A stretch of 64,000 bases of DNA from Clostridia bacterium (GCA_910574835.1 CAJTDE010000011.1:62001-126000), one strand, 5' to 3'. Shown: positions 46,914 to 57,247, numbered from the stretch's first letter. Program-made: numbers and translations. Notes: generated by a model not told the origin, from the letters alone.

Positions 46914-48905
46914 TTACTTTCTGTCAGAAATCTCACAAACTTCCCGAAGTGTGTGAACAGGCGGCATACAGCTATTTTTATGGCATATATAGTAAGTCGT
47001 TTTGCCGTCTTTCAGCGGGTATTCCGTCGTAGGCTGCTGTAATAGGATAATTACAGCCTCCGGCGGTATCCCAAGGGGCAGGTGTTCACTCTCTTCCTGT
47101 TCATCCGCCACCACCGTTACTTTCACCGGCGGTTCCATATACTCTAAAAACGCCGTCAGAAACATCCCGTAACCGGAAGGGTACTGCTCTGCAGCCGCCG
47201 AAAGGAACTTTAGCTGCTTCTCCGCTGCCTGCCGATACGTTTCACTTCCTGTAATCATGGACATTCTGACAAGATTCCAGGCCATCAGGGAATTACCGCT
47301 GGGAACCGCACCGTCGTAGGTTTCCTTGGGATGCAGGATAAGCTCCTCGCTGTCATGACCGTACAAATAAAACCCGCCTGCATCATCGGCAAAATCAAGC
47401 ATCACCCGCTCACACAGGCTGTCCGCCCTGTTAAGATATACCTGCTTCAAAGTGGCTCTGTAAAGGGCAAGCTGTGCAAAAATATATCCTGCATAATCAT
47501 CCAAAAATCCCCTGGCCCCATGCTCTCCCTTGCAGTAGCTTACATACAAACCGTCCTTTTCCCACAAATATTTCCGAATAAAAGCATCCGCCTGCTTCGC
47601 CGCATAAAGATACCGCTCCTCTTTACTGACAAGGTACAGCTCACACATGGCTCCGATCATAAGTCCGTTCCAGAAAGTAAGAACTTTATCATCCAAATGA
47701 AGATCATACCGCTCTTTCCGGTACTGCCGCAGCCGGGGCAGCATCGTTTCAAAGGCTTCCTCATTAAAATCCTGGCCCAGCAGATTGGGAATATTCTTTC
47801 CCTCAAAGTTTCCCCTTTTCGTTATCCCATAATGCCTGTTAAATGCCTCTCCGTCCTTTTGCCCAAGCACACGGATCATTTCATCCGGTGTAAACAAATA
47901 ATACTTTCCCTCCTCACCCTCACTGTCCGCATCCTGAGCGCTGTAGAAACCGCCTTCGGGACTTACCATCTCCCTTAAGATATAATCCGCCGTTTTTTCC
48001 GCTATTTTACGATACAAAATATTTTCAGCCGCCGTATATGCCTTGCAGCAGGCAAGAATCAGCAGCGCATTGTCATACAGCATTTTTTCAAAATGAGGAA
48101 CAAGAAACATCCTGTCCGTGGAATAACGGCAGAAGCCAAAGCCAATGTGATCAAACATTCCGCCGCGATACATCTGTAAAAGTGTATGCTCTGCCATTTC
48201 AAGACAGGAGCCTTTCTTATAACGTTCATAGTAATTAAGCAGAAACAAAAGGTTATGAGGCGTTGGGAACTTCGGCGCCTGGCCAAAGCCGCCGTATTGG
48301 GGATCATATCGACTCTCATAGTCCTCTGCGGCCAAATGAATCATCTGTTGAGCCAGAGTTCCTTCTTCCCCAGCTCTTTCTTCCAAATCTTCTTCTCTTA
48401 GATGCTCCATAATCCGCTTCGACTGCCGCAAAAGCACATCCCGTTCCTGCGTCCATATTTCGTGAAGCTTCAGAAGAAGCTCCCGCATCCCAATCCTGCC
48501 GCCTCCGGCTGTTCTCGGAAAATAGGTTCCTGCAAAAAAGGGCTTCTGATCCCATGTCATAAATATGCTGGTCGGCCATCCCCCGCTTCCTGTAAACGCC
48601 TGACATACTGACATATATACACTGTCAATATCCGGCCGTTCCTCCTTATCCACCTTAACAGAGATATAGTATTTGTTCAGCAGTTCCGCAATCTCCCGGT
48701 CTTCAAAGCTTTCATGCGCAAGCACGTGGCACCAGTGACAGGCGCTGTAGCCGATGCTCAGAAAGATGGGTTTGTCCTCCGCCCTTGCTTTCTCAAATGC
48801 TTCTTTACACCAAGGATACCAGTCAACAGGATTGTCCTTGTGCTGGAGCAGATACGGACTTGTCTCAAATTGTAATCGGTTGCTCAAGTTTACCGCCTCT
48901 TTCAT
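46914..48905 (-). CDS. Thioredoxin-domain protein of the YyaL/SPATA20 (DUF255) family
   Basis: About 663 residues from the ATG at 48905. N-terminal thioredoxin-like domain with CxxC in [18 protein letters not shown], then a long (alpha/alpha) barrel like that of glycan epimerases (for example [27 protein letters not shown]). Function not established. There is no clear ribosome site at 48905; a TTG at 48887 with GAGGCGG 6 nt upstream is an alternative start. An extended -10 (48937-48942) supports a start after about 48930. It stands alone. Confidence 0.85.
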   Translation of the reverse strand: MKEAVNLSNRLQFETSPYLLQHKDNPVDWYPWCKEAFEKARAEDKPIFLSIGYSACHWCHVLAHESFEDREIAELLNKYYISVKVDKEERPDIDSVYMSVCQAFTGSGGWPTSIFMTWDQKPFFAGTYFPRTAGGGRIGMRELLLKLHEIWTQERDVLLRQSKRIMEHLREEDLEERAGEEGTLAQQMIHLAAEDYESRYDPQYGGFGQAPKFPTPHNLLFLLNYYERYKKGSCLEMAEHTLLQMYRGGMFDHIGFGFCRYSTDRMFLVPHFEKMLYDNALLILACCKAYTAAENILYRKIAEKTADYILREMVSPEGGFYSAQDADSEGEEGKYYLFTPDEMIRVLGQKDGEAFNRHYGITKRGNFEGKNIPNLLGQDFNEEAFETMLPRLRQYRKERYDLHLDDKVLTFWNGLMIGAMCELYLVSKEERYLYAAKQADAFIRKYLWEKDGLYVSYCKGEHGARGFLDDYAGYIFAQLALYRATLKQVYLNRADSLCERVMLDFADDAGGFYLYGHDSEELILHPKETYDGAVPSGNSLMAWNLVRMSMITGSETYRQAAEKQLKFLSAAAEQYPSGYGMFLTAFLEYMEPPVKVTVVADEQEESEHLPLGIPPEAVIILLQQPTTEYPLKDGKTTYYICHKNSCMPPVHTLREVCEISDRK

Positions 48906-48936
48906 TTTTCTGTTAGAATCTGCATTTGTATACTTG

Positions 48937-48942
48937 ATTATA
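48937..48942 (-). promoter_or_regulatory. Extended -10 promoter of the YyaL-type gene
   Basis: Minus-strand TGGTATAAT (TG-n-TATAAT); the -35 is poor (TCGGAA at 17 bp). The 27 bp palindrome at 48998-49024 lies upstream. Confidence 0.6.
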
Positions 48943-49050
48943 CCATGAGGTTTTATTCCTTCCGATCCTCCTGATCGTAGTACGAGAAAAAGCAAGGATT
49001 ACTGTTCGGTCTGTGGCCGGTAACAAATAAGGAACTGCGCCTGCAGTCCC

Positions 49051-49956
49051 TTACTCTGCTTTCATATCTACAATAAAGCCGGAAATCTTTGCCGAATTTC
49101 TCTTATATGCCGCCTGCGCTTTGGCGCGCTTTACCTTCCGTGCCTCCGGTGTCGCTTCAACCTCCGCACGTGTCTTCTTTCTTTCCTGTAAGAATGTCCT
49201 GTCCCTTTTTAACGCCTCTTGAATTGCTATTTCTTTTGCTTTATCTACAGGCGCTTTATCTACAGGCGCTTTATCTGCCGACGCTTCCTCCACCGTGCTC
49301 TCCGCTTCGGTCACATTTTCCGCCGGCTCTTTCTCCCCGGCATTTTCCTCCGTATCCTTGATTCCAAGCTCGGCCTCTTTCCACTCCTTAAGCTCCTTCT
49401 CTGCCTCCAGCTTTTCTGCTTCCGTAGGAAGCTGGGCATATTCTCCGCTCTCCACAAATTTTTTAATGGTTTCTTCCATAACCATATTTTTCTGAAGCTC
49501 CTGCCAGATCAGCCCAAGCTTTGCTCCCTCAGGTATGGCGGGATTGTTCTTTACATTGTTTACGACACTTAAAGAAGCAGCTACGCGGTTTGTCCTTACC
49601 CGCTGTACATCTTCCTTCGTCTTACAGTTTTTCAGCTCTTTTTCATAGCTCTTCTGCTCGGCTTCGATGGCTTTCACCTTCTGATAGGTGGGAAGATCAT
49701 TTTTCTGCAGATAATCCATTTCCTCCTGCGTCAGCTTTTTGCCTGCTGCAAGCTTTGTACGGATCTGAGATAAAAGCTTGGCCGAACCGTCTGCCTGGGA
49801 TCTGCGGATCTCCTCCGCCTGCCGCGCCGTCGGATCGCTCCATTTGGTGCTTCCGTCCGCAGTAAAGTCATTATCCTCCTTCTTCTTCTGCCACTTCATC
49901 TGCATTTCCATATTTTTTGTATAGGTTCCAATTGACTGAATCATTGAAAAATCCAA
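49051..49956 (-). CDS. Uncharacterised hydrophilic coiled-coil protein
   Basis: 301 residues from the TTG at 49956, chosen because GGGAGG lies 7 nt upstream; the longer frame to 50001 would have the ribosome site inside it. Rich in Lys, Glu and Ala with predicted long helices (about 55-130, 165-205, 240-290). An acidic stretch (about 205-245) contains a duplicated APVDK segment (DKAPVDKAPVDKAKE). No signal peptide or membrane segment. I recognise no domain. It stands alone. Confidence 0.75.
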   Translation of the reverse strand: MDFSMIQSIGTYTKNMEMQMKWQKKKEDNDFTADGSTKWSDPTARQAEEIRRSQADGSAKLLSQIRTKLAAGKKLTQEEMDYLQKNDLPTYQKVKAIEAEQKSYEKELKNCKTKEDVQRVRTNRVAASLSVVNNVKNNPAIPEGAKLGLIWQELQKNMVMEETIKKFVESGEYAQLPTEAEKLEAEKELKEWKEAELGIKDTEENAGEKEPAENVTEAESTVEEASADKAPVDKAPVDKAKEIAIQEALKRDRTFLQERKKTRAEVEATPEARKVKRAKAQAAYKRNSAKISGFIVDMKAE

Positions 49957-50114
49957 ACGCCGCACCTCCCAATCGCTGCCGGTATTCCCCTCAGTGGACA
50001 AGGGAACACACGATCCACTAAGGATAACATCTTATAATTAGAATATCGGAAAAATCCGGCAGCTCTTAACCTTCTTTCAGATTTAGAAAAAATTTATCTT
50101 TTATTTTCCATCAC

Positions 50115-50879
50115 TTACCTCATTTCTTTTTTTCCAAAACATTTCACCGCCGCCGTAAGCGCCAACGCAAAAACCAGAATTGCACATGGTAAAAACGGAA
50201 ACAGGTTAAAACCGGCGCTAACGCCCTTTGCCGTAAAATCATGCCGGGAACAGGAAACCAGATAACCGCTGTAACAATAAGGGTAGACAACCCAAAGCGG
50301 CGTATTTGCCGCTAATACTCCGGGGATAACAAGGAGCAGGTTTAAGCCCACGGACAGCAATGGTTTTTCAAATAGCACCGTAATCGCCCACATTGCCGCC
50401 GCACCAGGGAGCATTGTAAAAAATAATCCGGCGCACCACTTCAATAAATACATAATCGGCAATGCTTCCGTAATTCCTGTACTGCCCGCTGCAATCAAGC
50501 CTGTTATCACAAAAACAACAAGAAAAACAGCCATTTCCATAAATAAGTAAAAGAGAAGTACGCAAAATTTTGCGGCTGACAGGGCATAGCGGCTGACGGG
50601 CAAGGCTAACATTTTCAAAATTCCGTTGTTCCCCGTTTCGCGTCCCGCAATCATCACGCATACAACTATCATGCTGAACGGGAGCAGATAATAGGCATAA
50701 ACCAATGCACTCTGAATAAACATAGCCGCCCATGCGTTTGTATATTCCGGCGAAAAATAATTTTGCAAACTTGCCACGCCGGAAGCCACGACCAGCAGCG
50801 GAGCTATAAAAATCAGAGGTATCATTTTGCCTCGCTTTACTTTCATAAACTCGATTTTAAGCAGTTCTAAAAAGCTCAT
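50115..50879 (-). CDS. Lantibiotic-immunity-like ABC permease (MutG/NisG type)
   Basis: 254 residues, six hydrophobic segments. Begins FLELLKIEFMKVKRGKMIPLIF, typical of the ABC-2 permeases in bacitracin and lantibiotic protection systems. Follows the first permease by 13 bp. With the ATPase it would form a three-gene exporter protecting the membrane. There is no bacteriocin gene in the window, so a defence or stress role against foreign peptides is more likely than self-immunity. Confidence 0.85.
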   Translation of the reverse strand: MSFLELLKIEFMKVKRGKMIPLIFIAPLLVVASGVASLQNYFSPEYTNAWAAMFIQSALVYAYYLLPFSMIVVCVMIAGRETGNNGILKMLALPVSRYALSAAKFCVLLFYLFMEMAVFLVVFVITGLIAAGSTGITEALPIMYLLKWCAGLFFTMLPGAAAMWAITVLFEKPLLSVGLNLLLVIPGVLAANTPLWVVYPYCYSGYLVSCSRHDFTAKGVSAGFNLFPFLPCAILVFALALTAAVKCFGKKEMR

Positions 50880-50892
50880 ATCCTACACCTCC

Positions 50893-51618
50893 CTATTCGC
50901 AGCGCAGGTATTTTGCAGCCCATAATCCGAAGGAAAGGAAAACGGCTGTCTCAACCAGCGAAAACATCACAACTATCATATCCGGCTGTGCGCTCATGGC
51001 AGCAGCGGGTTTCAGCATAATCACAAAGGGATGTATGCAGAACAGAACATGATCCGCCGCAGCCAATGCCATGCCGCTTAAAAATCCCGCAACGCCGATG
51101 CCAAGAGGCACCCACATATTGGAGCAGCGGGAAGATATGAAAACCATAAAAGATAATACGGGCATTGACGTTATAAATGAATATCCGGCAAAAGCCAGCA
51201 TAGCCTCAAATTCAAATGCGCCCTGTGGTAAATCCGTCAGACCTATTTTTGTAAGCGCCAAATTCTGAAAAGCGATTGCAAGAAAGAGCATAATTGTTAA
51301 TATCAGAAATTTGCAAAAGTACATCACCGGAACACTCATAGGGAGCATATACATTTTTTTAACGGCACTTCCCTTAAATTCCATATTGTAAATCATACAG
51401 GCGGCGGCTATAATACCGAACATATTCAGAACCATAATCACGCCGTACATCTGTGTAAGCAGCACGTCCATAGGCGCTAACGGCAGATTTAAGAGAGTAT
51501 CCTTTTGCACAAGAAAAAAAGCAAAGGCGTATGCCGCCCCCAAAATACCGACCGCAAGCATGAACGGAATAATACCCGTGCGCTTTTCTTTTCTGAGTTC
51601 CATTGTAAATGTCCTCAT
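50893..51618 (-). CDS. Lantibiotic-immunity-like ABC permease (MutE/NisE type)
   Basis: 241 residues, six hydrophobic segments. Begins MRTFTMELRKEKRTGIIPFM, the usual start of the E-type immunity permease. Its ATG overlaps the stop of the ATPase gene by four bases (51615-51618), so the genes are coupled. Sequence divergence from the neighbouring permease is normal for E/G pairs. Confidence 0.85.
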   Translation of the reverse strand: MRTFTMELRKEKRTGIIPFMLAVGILGAAYAFAFFLVQKDTLLNLPLAPMDVLLTQMYGVIMVLNMFGIIAAACMIYNMEFKGSAVKKMYMLPMSVPVMYFCKFLILTIMLFLAIAFQNLALTKIGLTDLPQGAFEFEAMLAFAGYSFITSMPVLSFMVFISSRCSNMWVPLGIGVAGFLSGMALAAADHVLFCIHPFVIMLKPAAAMSAQPDMIVVMFSLVETAVFLSFGLWAAKYLRCE

Positions 51619-52379
51619 AACTTCGCCCTCCGCTTTCTGGCTGCATTGTCCTGCTCAACCATAGACAGAAACATATCTTCCAGATGATCCGCAGCAAATC
51701 CCGACTGCAATGCATTCTGCTGCAATTCCTCCAGGCTGCCCTCAAACAGTAGATGACCGTGATTGAGTATTCCTATATCGTCTGCCATCAGTTCGATTTC
51801 AGACAGCATATGGGAAGAAATAAGAACCGTGCAATCGTAAAGACCGGGCAGCGATTTAATCAAATTTCGGATTTCATGTATGCCGGAGGGGTCAAGTCCA
51901 TTTGTAGGTTCATCCAAAATCAAAATAGGCGGTCTGCCAAGCAAAGCTCCGGCAAGTCCCAGCCGCTGCTTCATACCCAGGGAGTATTTTTTTGCAAGCC
52001 GCCCGCCAAATTCAGAAAGCCCCACAAGCTCCAGTGCGTCCGTAACGGAACTTTTGGGAAGTCCCAAAATGCGGCGGATAATGTCAAGGTTTTCTTTGCC
52101 TGTGAGATTTGCATAAAAAGAGGGCGATTCGATAAAGGAACCTACTTCTCTCAAAATGGAAAGGCGGTCATCGGGAAATTGCTTTCCATCAATTGTAAAA
52201 CTGCCTTTTGTGGGCGCAGTCAATCCCAAGAGCATTTTCATAGTAGTGGATTTCCCCGCACCGTTGGGCCCCAGAAAGCCGTAAATACTGCCTTTGCGAA
52301 TATTCAGCGAAACGTTATTAACAGCGACAAAAGATTTGTATTTTTTAGTCAGCTGTTTTGTTGTGATCATGTAATCCAT
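51615..52379 (-). CDS. ABC transporter ATPase of the lantibiotic/bacitracin-protection type
   Basis: 254 residues from the ATG at 52379 behind CAAGGAGATA. Walker A GPNGAGKSTTMKMLLG, signature YSLGMKQRLGLAGALLG, Walker B ILILDEPTNGLDP, H-loop SSHMLSE. Matches the BcrA/NisF-type ATPases. First gene of the ATPase-permease-permease operon and divergent from the two-component genes, which probably control it. Confidence 0.93.
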   Translation of the reverse strand: MDYMITTKQLTKKYKSFVAVNNVSLNIRKGSIYGFLGPNGAGKSTTMKMLLGLTAPTKGSFTIDGKQFPDDRLSILREVGSFIESPSFYANLTGKENLDIIRRILGLPKSSVTDALELVGLSEFGGRLAKKYSLGMKQRLGLAGALLGRPPILILDEPTNGLDPSGIHEIRNLIKSLPGLYDCTVLISSHMLSEIELMADDIGILNHGHLLFEGSLEELQQNALQSGFAADHLEDMFLSMVEQDNAARKRRAKL

Positions 52380-52509
52380 AAAAATATCTCCTTGTATCAT
52401 GTATTTAGGTTGTTCGAGGGATACCTATAAACCCTTGCATCTGCTTCCTTACATCTCCTTTCATTTCTTACATGATACCGGAACAGCCTTGCGACAACAT
52501 TCTCTCTGC

Positions 52510-52569
52510 CTTACATTTACCTTACATTTTCAGAAATCCCCTAAAAAATTCGCAATTATATGGTAAAAT
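52510..52569 (+). promoter_or_regulatory. Candidate response-regulator box and promoter in the divergent control region
   Basis: Two adjacent 11-base direct repeats, CTTACATTTAC (52510-52520) and CTTACATTTTC (52521-52531), end 9 bp before a weak -35 position and 32 bp before a -10 TAAAAT (52564-52569). Eleven-base tandem repeats are typical of OmpR-family binding. The gap 52380-52696 lies between the ABC operon and the response regulator and may serve both directions; a further CTTACAT occurs near 52448 and 52468. Confidence 0.62.
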
Positions 52570-52696
52570 AACGAAGAAAATACGGAGCATGCCTGCATGA
52601 AGCCGTCAGGAGCCAGCGAAACCAGTGTGCACCGCAAAGTGCTGCCATGCCGTAAGACATAAAATGGAATGATGCACTGTGAAAGGAGCTTGTACA

Positions 52697-53401
52697 ATGA
52701 ATGAAGATTATCTGCTGAATAAACGTATCCTTCTCGTTGATGATGAACAGGAGCTTTTAGATATGGTTTTGTCCATTTTAACGGAATACGGATTTCAAAA
52801 TGTCAAAACAGCAAAAAATGTGAAAGAAGCTCTGGAACAGGCTGAAAAATCCCGCCCGGAATTAGCAATACTTGATGTAATGCTTCCGGACGGGAACGGA
52901 TTTGAGTTAATGGAACACTTAAGGAAAGGCGGCGATTACCCCATTCTCTTTCTTACTGCCCGCGGCGAAGATAATGATAAATTCAAAGGCTTTGGTTTAG
53001 GGGCGGATGATTATATCGTAAAACCCTTTTTGCCAAAAGAGCTTTTGTTTCGCGTCATGGCAATTTTACGCAGAAGCTACAAAGACGAAAATCCTCTTGT
53101 ATGCTTACACGACAGCCAAATTGACTTTTCCCGTGCTGAAATCATAAAAAATAATGAACACATCCCATTGACGGCAAAAGAACATGATTTGCTGTCTGCC
53201 TTATACCGCAATGCCGGACGTATTGTGACAATTGACGCCTTGTGCGAAGCAGCATGGGGCGACAATCCCTATGGATATGAAAATTCACTAATGGCGCATA
53301 TTCGCCGTATCCGGGAAAAAATAGAACAAAATCCCTCGCACCCCGTTTCGCTGGTTACGGTCAAGGGATTGGGTTATAAGTTAATGATAAAGGGGAAATA
53401 G
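52697..53401 (+). CDS. OmpR-family response regulator
   Basis: 234 residues from the ATG at 52697 behind AAAGGAG; the frame starting at 52679 overlaps that site. Receiver domain with the acidic pair LLVDDEQE, phosphoacceptor Asp60 in LAILDVMLPDG, and Lys in YIVKPF. C-terminal winged helix (about 135-234) ends VTVKGLGYKLMIKGK. The plus-strand pair with the kinase faces the immunity-type ABC operon, the usual layout for antimicrobial-peptide sensing. Confidence 0.94.
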   Translation: MNEDYLLNKRILLVDDEQELLDMVLSILTEYGFQNVKTAKNVKEALEQAEKSRPELAILDVMLPDGNGFELMEHLRKGGDYPILFLTARGEDNDKFKGFGLGADDYIVKPFLPKELLFRVMAILRRSYKDENPLVCLHDSQIDFSRAEIIKNNEHIPLTAKEHDLLSALYRNAGRIVTIDALCEAAWGDNPYGYENSLMAHIRRIREKIEQNPSHPVSLVTVKGLGYKLMIKGK

Positions 53402-53402
53402 C

Positions 53403-54788
53403 ATGAAAAGTATTCCAAAACTAATACGCCGCTTTGTGGGAATCATGACCTTAAGCACAATACTTCTTATTATCCTGAATCTTACTTTTTTTGCGGTAGT
53501 CTTTGTAAGAAATACGTCAACATTTTCTCCCTGGGATATGGCGGAGCATGCGGCAGCCGCATTGCAGTTGACAGACGGCGGCTATTCCATATCAGATGAT
53601 GTATCGGCCAAACTAAAAGAAGAAAATGCCTGGGCTTTCCTTATTGACAATGATACGCGGCAGGTTGTATGGCAGACAGATCACCTGCCCGATAATATCC
53701 CTACGCAGTATACATTGCCGGATATAGCGGAGCTGACCCGCGGCTATATAGACGGATATCCCACTTTTACGGGAGAAGCCCAAAACGGATTATTGGTATT
53801 AGGCTTCCCAAAAGACAGATTTTGGAAGCATACAAGGGCAAGCTGGGACTATCACTTTATTGCAAATTTACCCAAAAACACAATGATTATTTTGGCTGTC
53901 AATATTGTCTTAATTTTCTTCATATATGCTGCTGTTGATTCAAAGCTACTGCGTTCCATCAGGCCGCTCACAAATGGAATACAGAATTTGTCAGACGGCA
54001 GTCCTGTCCGCATGAAAGAAAAAGGCGTGTTTTCTGAAATAGCCGAAAAAATCAATAAAACATCGGAAATATTACAAATGCAGGCGGAACAGTTGCGAAA
54101 AAAAGAAACCGCAAGGGCAAACTGGATCGCCGGCGTTTCCCATGATATCAGAACACCGCTGTCAATGATTATGGGGTACGCCGGACAGTTGGAAAATTCA
54201 GAAAATCTGTCGGAAATAGAGCGCAAAAAAGCCGCTGTCATTGTAAAGCAAAGCAGCCGAATGAAAGACTTGATTAACAACCTCAATCTCGCTTCCAAGC
54301 TTGAATATGACATGCAGCCTCTGACAATGAAACAGGAAAATGCAGTATCGATTGTCCGGCAGGTTATTGTGGATTTTATGAACACAAATATTGATGATAA
54401 ATTTCCGATTGAATGGAAAACCGCCGATACCCTGTCCGCCTGTTACATTAACGCTGATAAGGACTTGCTGAAACGTGCGGTATCAAACCTTATTCAGAAC
54501 AGCATAAACCACAATGAAAACGGATGTGTGATTTATGTGTCCGTTGATGAGGATAACAATACTTGTAAGATTCTCATTGAAGATAACGGTGCAGGAGCTT
54601 CCGGCGAACAGATTGACAGGTTAAACAATACGCCCCATTATATGATTTGTGATACGAATACCGCCGAACAGCGGCACGGTTTGGGGCTGCTTATTGTGAA
54701 ACAGATTATAAAAGGGCATAACGGAGACATTTTAATCGGCCGCAGCGAATACGGCGGATTCAAAGTCGTATTAAATATACCAAAATAA
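53403..54788 (+). CDS. Sensor histidine kinase
   Basis: 461 residues. TM1 about 14-36, extracellular domain 37-158, TM2 about 159-177, HAMP-like linker, phosphoacceptor His247 in GVSHDIRTPLSM, then the ATPase domain with N-box NLIQNSINHNENG, G1 EDNGAG and G2 HGLGLLIVKQI. The extracellular domain of ~120 residues contrasts with the loop-less BceS type and suggests direct ligand sensing. Starts one base after the regulator stop. The 79 bp after it contain no clear terminator. Confidence 0.93.
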   Translation: MKSIPKLIRRFVGIMTLSTILLIILNLTFFAVVFVRNTSTFSPWDMAEHAAAALQLTDGGYSISDDVSAKLKEENAWAFLIDNDTRQVVWQTDHLPDNIPTQYTLPDIAELTRGYIDGYPTFTGEAQNGLLVLGFPKDRFWKHTRASWDYHFIANLPKNTMIILAVNIVLIFFIYAAVDSKLLRSIRPLTNGIQNLSDGSPVRMKEKGVFSEIAEKINKTSEILQMQAEQLRKKETARANWIAGVSHDIRTPLSMIMGYAGQLENSENLSEIERKKAAVIVKQSSRMKDLINNLNLASKLEYDMQPLTMKQENAVSIVRQVIVDFMNTNIDDKFPIEWKTADTLSACYINADKDLLKRAVSNLIQNSINHNENGCVIYVSVDEDNNTCKILIEDNGAGASGEQIDRLNNTPHYMICDTNTAEQRHGLGLLIVKQIIKGHNGDILIGRSEYGGFKVVLNIPK

Positions 54789-54867
54789 TTTTACCTTATT
54801 GATGAAACAATCCATCTTTTTGCATAAATACAAACTACAAATACAAATTACAAGCAAAGATTCATTT

Positions 54868-56190
54868 TCAAACACCTTGTAAAAGCTCTCCCAGGGACCG
54901 CACATTTCCGCCATCTGTATTCATCCGGTAAAACGGATGAGGGCGATCCCCGGTATATACCTCTACCACAATCTCATCCCCGCTGATTTCCGGTATCAAA
55001 GTCAGATAACAAGGGCGATATTCCCAAACCTCCTGTCCCGCCTCAGGAAGCAGATATTCATATACCAGCTCCCGCTCTGTCCCGTCCGGATTTATCCGGT
55101 ACAGCCGTATCCCAATCTCCTCCTCGGCTTCCGCAATCTGTTCCTGCCCGTCACATACCTCTTTATAACGGATCATTTCCGATACATACGTAGAATAATA
55201 AATTTTATCCTTATAAAAAATCACATGATCGATACCCGATTTTTCTTCCGCTATCACGGACACCGTCTTATCCTGCCAGCCATATCCTGCCAAATAAGTG
55301 CTTTCGGACTCTTCCCTTGAAAATGTATAAAGCACCCCCTTTTCATCACAGTCAGCAAACCAGGAAACACTGTCAGGCAGACATACCGACGCTTCCTCCA
55401 GTTCTATGCCGTCCGCAATCTCAACCTCCTCCACCGTCCAATCCGCAGCACGCTTTGGCGCGAGTTCCCGCCGCATACCCGCCTGATAAATCGTGAAAGC
55501 ATCATCCAAGGGAATCTCATAAGCCAAATCATACTCCGGCTTATCCTTTTCCATCTCCTCAAAACTGTCACTTCGCCGATTACGAGTACCGATACCCTTC
55601 TCCCAGTCATTTACGGAATATTCTGTGGTACAGCCAAAAACAAACCCATATATATTTTCCGAATAAACCAAATACCATTCCCCGCCTTTATAGGCATAAG
55701 TAAACTGCTCCTTCCACCTCCAATTGCTTCCTCCGTCAGCCCGGGTTGTAAAAGAAACGCCCTCTGCCGAAAGCGGCCCGTAGGGATCTCCATTGATGCC
55801 TCCCTCGTCACTGGTCCGAATCAAATTGCAATCCTGAAAATCCAATTCATACCGTCCCTCCCCATTACTGGCAACAGCAAATAAAATACGCGGCCACCAC
55901 TCTTCCAAACCAGGATTCGACTTCTCCAATACCCCCACATAATCCGTAATTCCATCCTGATTAAAATCCAATTCCCCGCTGTCCAGCAGCTCCCACCCCT
56001 CCGGTACAAAATCCAGGAGCCGCTCTCCCGAAGCCGCCAGCTTCGGAACCTCAGCCGCACCGTCAGATTCCATACCGGACTTTTCCTCCGGTACATCCTG
56101 CACCTTTGCCGCAGAAAAATTGCAGCCGCTAAAAAGCGCCAGACACAATCCCCCCAACAAAGCTGCCGTCAAGCTTCTCTTACCCCTCAT
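54868..56190 (-). CDS. Large lipoprotein of unknown function
   Basis: 440 residues. Signal peptide with lipobox FSGC (Cys23), then a linker and a region with an FG-GAP/calcium-type motif (DFNQDGITDYVGV) also used in VCBS repeats. The C-terminal half is beta-rich with repeated YRINPDG and YRMNTDGG segments, as in beta-propellers. No known family recognised. Extracellular, attached to the membrane. Start: ATG behind AGGGAGGG. Confidence 0.78.
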   Translation of the reverse strand: MRGKRSLTAALLGGLCLALFSGCNFSAAKVQDVPEEKSGMESDGAAEVPKLAASGERLLDFVPEGWELLDSGELDFNQDGITDYVGVLEKSNPGLEEWWPRILFAVASNGEGRYELDFQDCNLIRTSDEGGINGDPYGPLSAEGVSFTTRADGGSNWRWKEQFTYAYKGGEWYLVYSENIYGFVFGCTTEYSVNDWEKGIGTRNRRSDSFEEMEKDKPEYDLAYEIPLDDAFTIYQAGMRRELAPKRAADWTVEEVEIADGIELEEASVCLPDSVSWFADCDEKGVLYTFSREESESTYLAGYGWQDKTVSVIAEEKSGIDHVIFYKDKIYYSTYVSEMIRYKEVCDGQEQIAEAEEEIGIRLYRINPDGTERELVYEYLLPEAGQEVWEYRPCYLTLIPEISGDEIVVEVYTGDRPHPFYRMNTDGGNVRSLGELLQGV

Positions 56191-56326
56191 ATTCCCTCCC
56201 TGTTTTCCAAATCCACGTAAAGCCGTCCAAAAACTATTTTTATCATTCTAAACCAAGCATGCGTCAAAACAGCATCATCCGGCACGAAAAACCATCCATA
56301 TGCAAAGCAACAGCCCCGTTCATCCT

Positions 56327-57217
56327 TTACAAATCCTGTTTTTCTCCAATTCCCACCATCTGAAAACCTTCCCCATGCACTTCATTAGATTCCAACACAA
56401 CCAAAAAAGCCTGAGGATCTTCTTTCTTCACCGCACGCTGAACCAAAAACATTTCCTTATTGCTGCAAGCACACATAACCACCTGTTTTTTTTCACCGCA
56501 ATATCCGCCATAAGCACTAAGAATCGTAGTACCCCGCCGACAGCACTCATCAATCACCTGACATATTCTTTTCCCATGTTCCGTTACAATCAACGCCATT
56601 TTCCCCGCATTTATTCCATACATAAACTTATCCACAGCCACGGCAAAAATATAATTCACAATCATTCCATAAATAATCCCTTCCACATCACGAAACAAAA
56701 TCCCCCCTGCAAGAATAATTCCCACATCCGACCAAAACGCAATAATCCCCAGCGAAAGATGAGGTTTCACCGCCTTAACCGACATAATAACAAAATCCGA
56801 CCCTCCGGTAGACGAGTTTTTCGAATAAATCAATGCATACCCAATCCCTCCAAACACACCGGTACAAAGCGCAGCCAACAACCGATCCCCATCAAAAACA
56901 GGAAACAAAGGCGCCACATAATCAATCAAAACAGAAGACAAAACCATACAGCGAATTGAGCTTACAAAAAACTTCCTCCCCAAAAGTCGATAACACAAAA
57001 TCGCAACAGGAATATTCAATCCAATCGTCAAAAGCCCAATCGGAACATCAAACAAACGATATAAAATCAATGCAATCCCAGAAAATCCGGTCATCGGAAA
57101 TTTAGCCTGTACCGCAAAATTATAAATCCCGGCCGCAATAAAAATGCTCCCTATTAACTCCCAAAAGAGTTGAAAAGAAAAATTTCTAACACTCCTTAAA
57201 GACAAAAATTTCCTCAT
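56327..57217 (-). CDS. YitT-family membrane protein with DUF2179 domain
   Basis: 296 residues from the ATG at 57217 (MRKFLSLRSVRNFSFQLFWE) behind GGAGGGTGA; the frame extending to 57388 runs across the promoter and terminator and is rejected. Five to six N-terminal helices (DUF161/YitT: TGFSGIALILY, STGGSDFVIMSVKA) and a C-terminal DUF2179 domain (about 210-290). Function not established. A promoter followed by a strong terminator-like hairpin precedes it. Confidence 0.88.
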   Translation of the reverse strand: MRKFLSLRSVRNFSFQLFWELIGSIFIAAGIYNFAVQAKFPMTGFSGIALILYRLFDVPIGLLTIGLNIPVAILCYRLLGRKFFVSSIRCMVLSSVLIDYVAPLFPVFDGDRLLAALCTGVFGGIGYALIYSKNSSTGGSDFVIMSVKAVKPHLSLGIIAFWSDVGIILAGGILFRDVEGIIYGMIVNYIFAVAVDKFMYGINAGKMALIVTEHGKRICQVIDECCRRGTTILSAYGGYCGEKKQVVMCACSNKEMFLVQRAVKKEDPQAFLVVLESNEVHGEGFQMVGIGEKQDL

Positions 57218-57247
57218 ATTATTCACCCTCCATAATAAAATTAAGAC

